This document shows positions 6,171 to 7,061 of a DNA stretch of 7,061 bases, in pieces. The stretch spans positions 1 to 7,061 of the forward strand of contig DAOWFT010000063.1 of assembly GCA_030637845.1 (NCBI GenBank), in the 5' to 3' direction. The stretch is from Thalassospiraceae bacterium. GTDB taxonomy: Bacteria > Pseudomonadota > Alphaproteobacteria > Rhodospirillales > Magnetovibrionaceae. The translations under genes were made by a program, and so were the position numbers. Each line of letters starts with the position of its first letter. Position 1 is the stretch's first letter. Below the pieces are notes generated by a model. That model was not told the DNA's origin. It searched no databases and was given only the letters and a program-made list of their open reading frames with translations.

Positions 6171-6210
6171 GATTTTAAATATGTATTTGATATAAAGGAC
6201 GAGGTTTTAA

Positions 6211-6675
6211 ATGAAAACCTACTCTGCAAAACCGTCAGACGTTGAAAAGAAATGGTTCATCATCGATGCCGATGGACTGGTTCTTGGACGTATGGCCAGC
6301 ATTATTTCCATGCGCCTGCGCGGAAAGCACAAGCCCATGTACACCGCCAATATTGATTGCGGCGACAACATCATCGTAATCAATGCCGAAAAGATAAAGC
6401 TTACCGGTCGTAAACTGACCGATAAAAAGTTCTATTGGCATACCGGCCATCCCGGCGGGATTAAAGAACGCACCATGGAAAAAATCCTTGGTGGCGATCA
6501 CCCGGAACGGGTTGTCCAAAAAGCGGTTGAACGTATGGTTACCCGCTCACCCATGGGCCGCCAGCAAATGCGCAAGCTGCATGTTTATGCAGGGACTGAG
6601 CATCCACATCAGGCGCAAAGCCCGGAAGTTCTGGATATTGCATCCATGAACCCGAAAAACAAAAGGAGCGCGTAA
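6211..6675 (+). CDS. rplM: 50S ribosomal protein L13
   Basis: The protein has 154 residues and can be recognised along its length. [15 protein letters not shown] opens it in the alphaproteobacterial style. [20 protein letters not shown] (23-42), [19 protein letters not shown] (50-68), [14 protein letters not shown] (75-88) and the L13 signature around [11 protein letters not shown] (107-117) follow, with [13 protein letters not shown] near the end. It is about 12 residues longer than the E. coli protein, owing to a basic C-terminal tail. L13 is an early-assembly protein of the large subunit that binds 23S rRNA. An AAGGACGAGG segment (6195-6204) supplies the ribosome-binding site. The gap to rpsI is only 5 bp, the usual L13-S9 operon. 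Confidence 0.97.
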   Translation: MKTYSAKPSDVEKKWFIIDADGLVLGRMASIISMRLRGKHKPMYTANIDCGDNIIVINAEKIKLTGRKLTDKKFYWHTGHPGGIKERTMEKILGGDHPERVVQKAVERMVTRSPMGRQQMRKLHVYAGTEHPHQAQSPEVLDIASMNPKNKRSA

Positions 6676-6680
6676 GGCCA

Positions 6681-7061
6681 ATGAGTGAAGAAACAAAAAC
6701 ACTCGAAGACTTGAAAGATATAGTCGCAGGTACCCCGGCAGAAGGCGAAGTAGCAGCAACCGCCGCCGCTACCGCTACCGAAGCAGTTATTACGTATGAG
6801 CAAAAACTGGACGCACAGGGTCGTGCTTATGCCACCGGCAAACGTAAAAACGCCATTGCCCGGGTTTGGATCAAGCCCGGCAGCGGCAAGATTGTCGTTA
6901 ATGGTCGTGAGCAGGAGACATATTTTGCTCGCCCGGTTTTACGCATGCTTATCAATCAGCCGTTTGCAGAATCTGCCCGTGAAGGCCAGTTTGATGTGAT
7001 GGCAACGGTTACCGGTGGCGGCTTGTCCGGCCAGGCCGGTGCGGTTCGCCACGGCATTTCC
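6681..7061 (+). CDS. rpsI: 30S ribosomal protein S9, C-terminus cut by the window edge
   Basis: The reading frame is open to the right edge, giving 127 residues. The first 47 or so are an acidic, Ala/Thr-rich extension of the kind found in alphaproteobacterial S9. The conserved core begins at [15 protein letters not shown] (49-63) and includes KIVVNGRE (70-77) and the S9 signature [16 protein letters not shown] (112-127). The missing end should carry the basic tail that reaches the P-site tRNA in the small subunit. The ATG follows the rplM stop by 5 bp, and an AAAGGAG segment in the last codons of rplM (6662-6668) may serve as the ribosome-binding site, so the two are translated from one message. 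Confidence 0.96.
   Translation, partial: MSEETKTLEDLKDIVAGTPAEGEVAATAAATATEAVITYEQKLDAQGRAYATGKRKNAIARVWIKPGSGKIVVNGREQETYFARPVLRMLINQPFAESAREGQFDVMATVTGGGLSGQAGAVRHGIS

Larger units (their letters stand above)
5916..6210. promoter_or_regulatory. Divergent regulatory region between the crotonase gene and rplM
   Basis: These 295 bp contain no credible gene. Toward rplM they hold a sigma-70-like promoter (6087-6115) and a leader hairpin (6150-6170). Nearer the crotonase gene there is a palindrome with a T tract (6015-6037) and an AT-rich block (about 5944-5970) that contains -10-like hexamers on both strands, though none has a convincing -35 partner. Confidence 0.6.

Noticed and set aside
6235..6803. 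Minus-strand frames opposite rplM and rpsI
   Set aside because: The plus strand encodes conserved ribosomal proteins throughout.

Overview
The window looks like chromosomal DNA from an alphaproteobacterium, probably a marine or aquatic member of the Rhodospirillales and relatives. This is inferred mainly from L13 and S9: L13 has the alphaproteobacterial-style N-terminus and a Lys/Arg C-terminal tail, and S9 carries an acidic, Ala-rich N-terminal extension. Base composition is moderate, somewhat AT-rich between genes. No mobile element, CRISPR array, tRNA or rRNA was seen.

Left part, minus strand (1-2008): a two-gene gspA-gspB (exeAB-like) unit. GspA is an inner-membrane AAA+ ATPase with a periplasmic arm made of a Pro/Glu-rich linker, a degenerate C39-like domain and a peptidoglycan-binding domain. 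GspB begins 8 bp downstream and runs off the window's left edge. In well-studied bacteria this pair helps insert or assemble the type II secretion secretin through the cell wall. No other secretion gene is visible here.

A 334-bp divergent intergenic region (2009-2342) holds a minus-strand terminator-like hairpin overlapping a strong GC stem (a possible attenuator ahead of gspA) and a tandem 12-bp repeat upstream of the plus-strand genes.

Centre, plus strand (2343-4651): an RpfG-type response regulator (REC plus HD-GYP, predicted cyclic-di-GMP phosphodiesterase with all key residues present), followed 26 bp later by a 12-TM major facilitator transporter that starts with GTG. They may be co-transcribed.

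Right-centre, minus strand (4654-5915): a crotonase-fold protein resembling the ECHDC3 group, lacking both classical hydratase glutamates, followed by a small YccU-type CoA-binding protein. This pair is convergent with the transporter, with only 2 bp between stop codons.

Right end, plus strand (6211-7061): rplM and the start of rpsI, the conserved L13-S9 operon, preceded by a plausible sigma-70 promoter and a short leader with a hairpin.

Most of the window is ordinary core or conserved genome content. I do not see a clearly new biological system. The points most worth a second look are the leader structure before gspA, the loss of catalytic residues in the crotonase and in the C39-like domain, and the pairing of a cyclic-di-GMP phosphodiesterase with a transporter.
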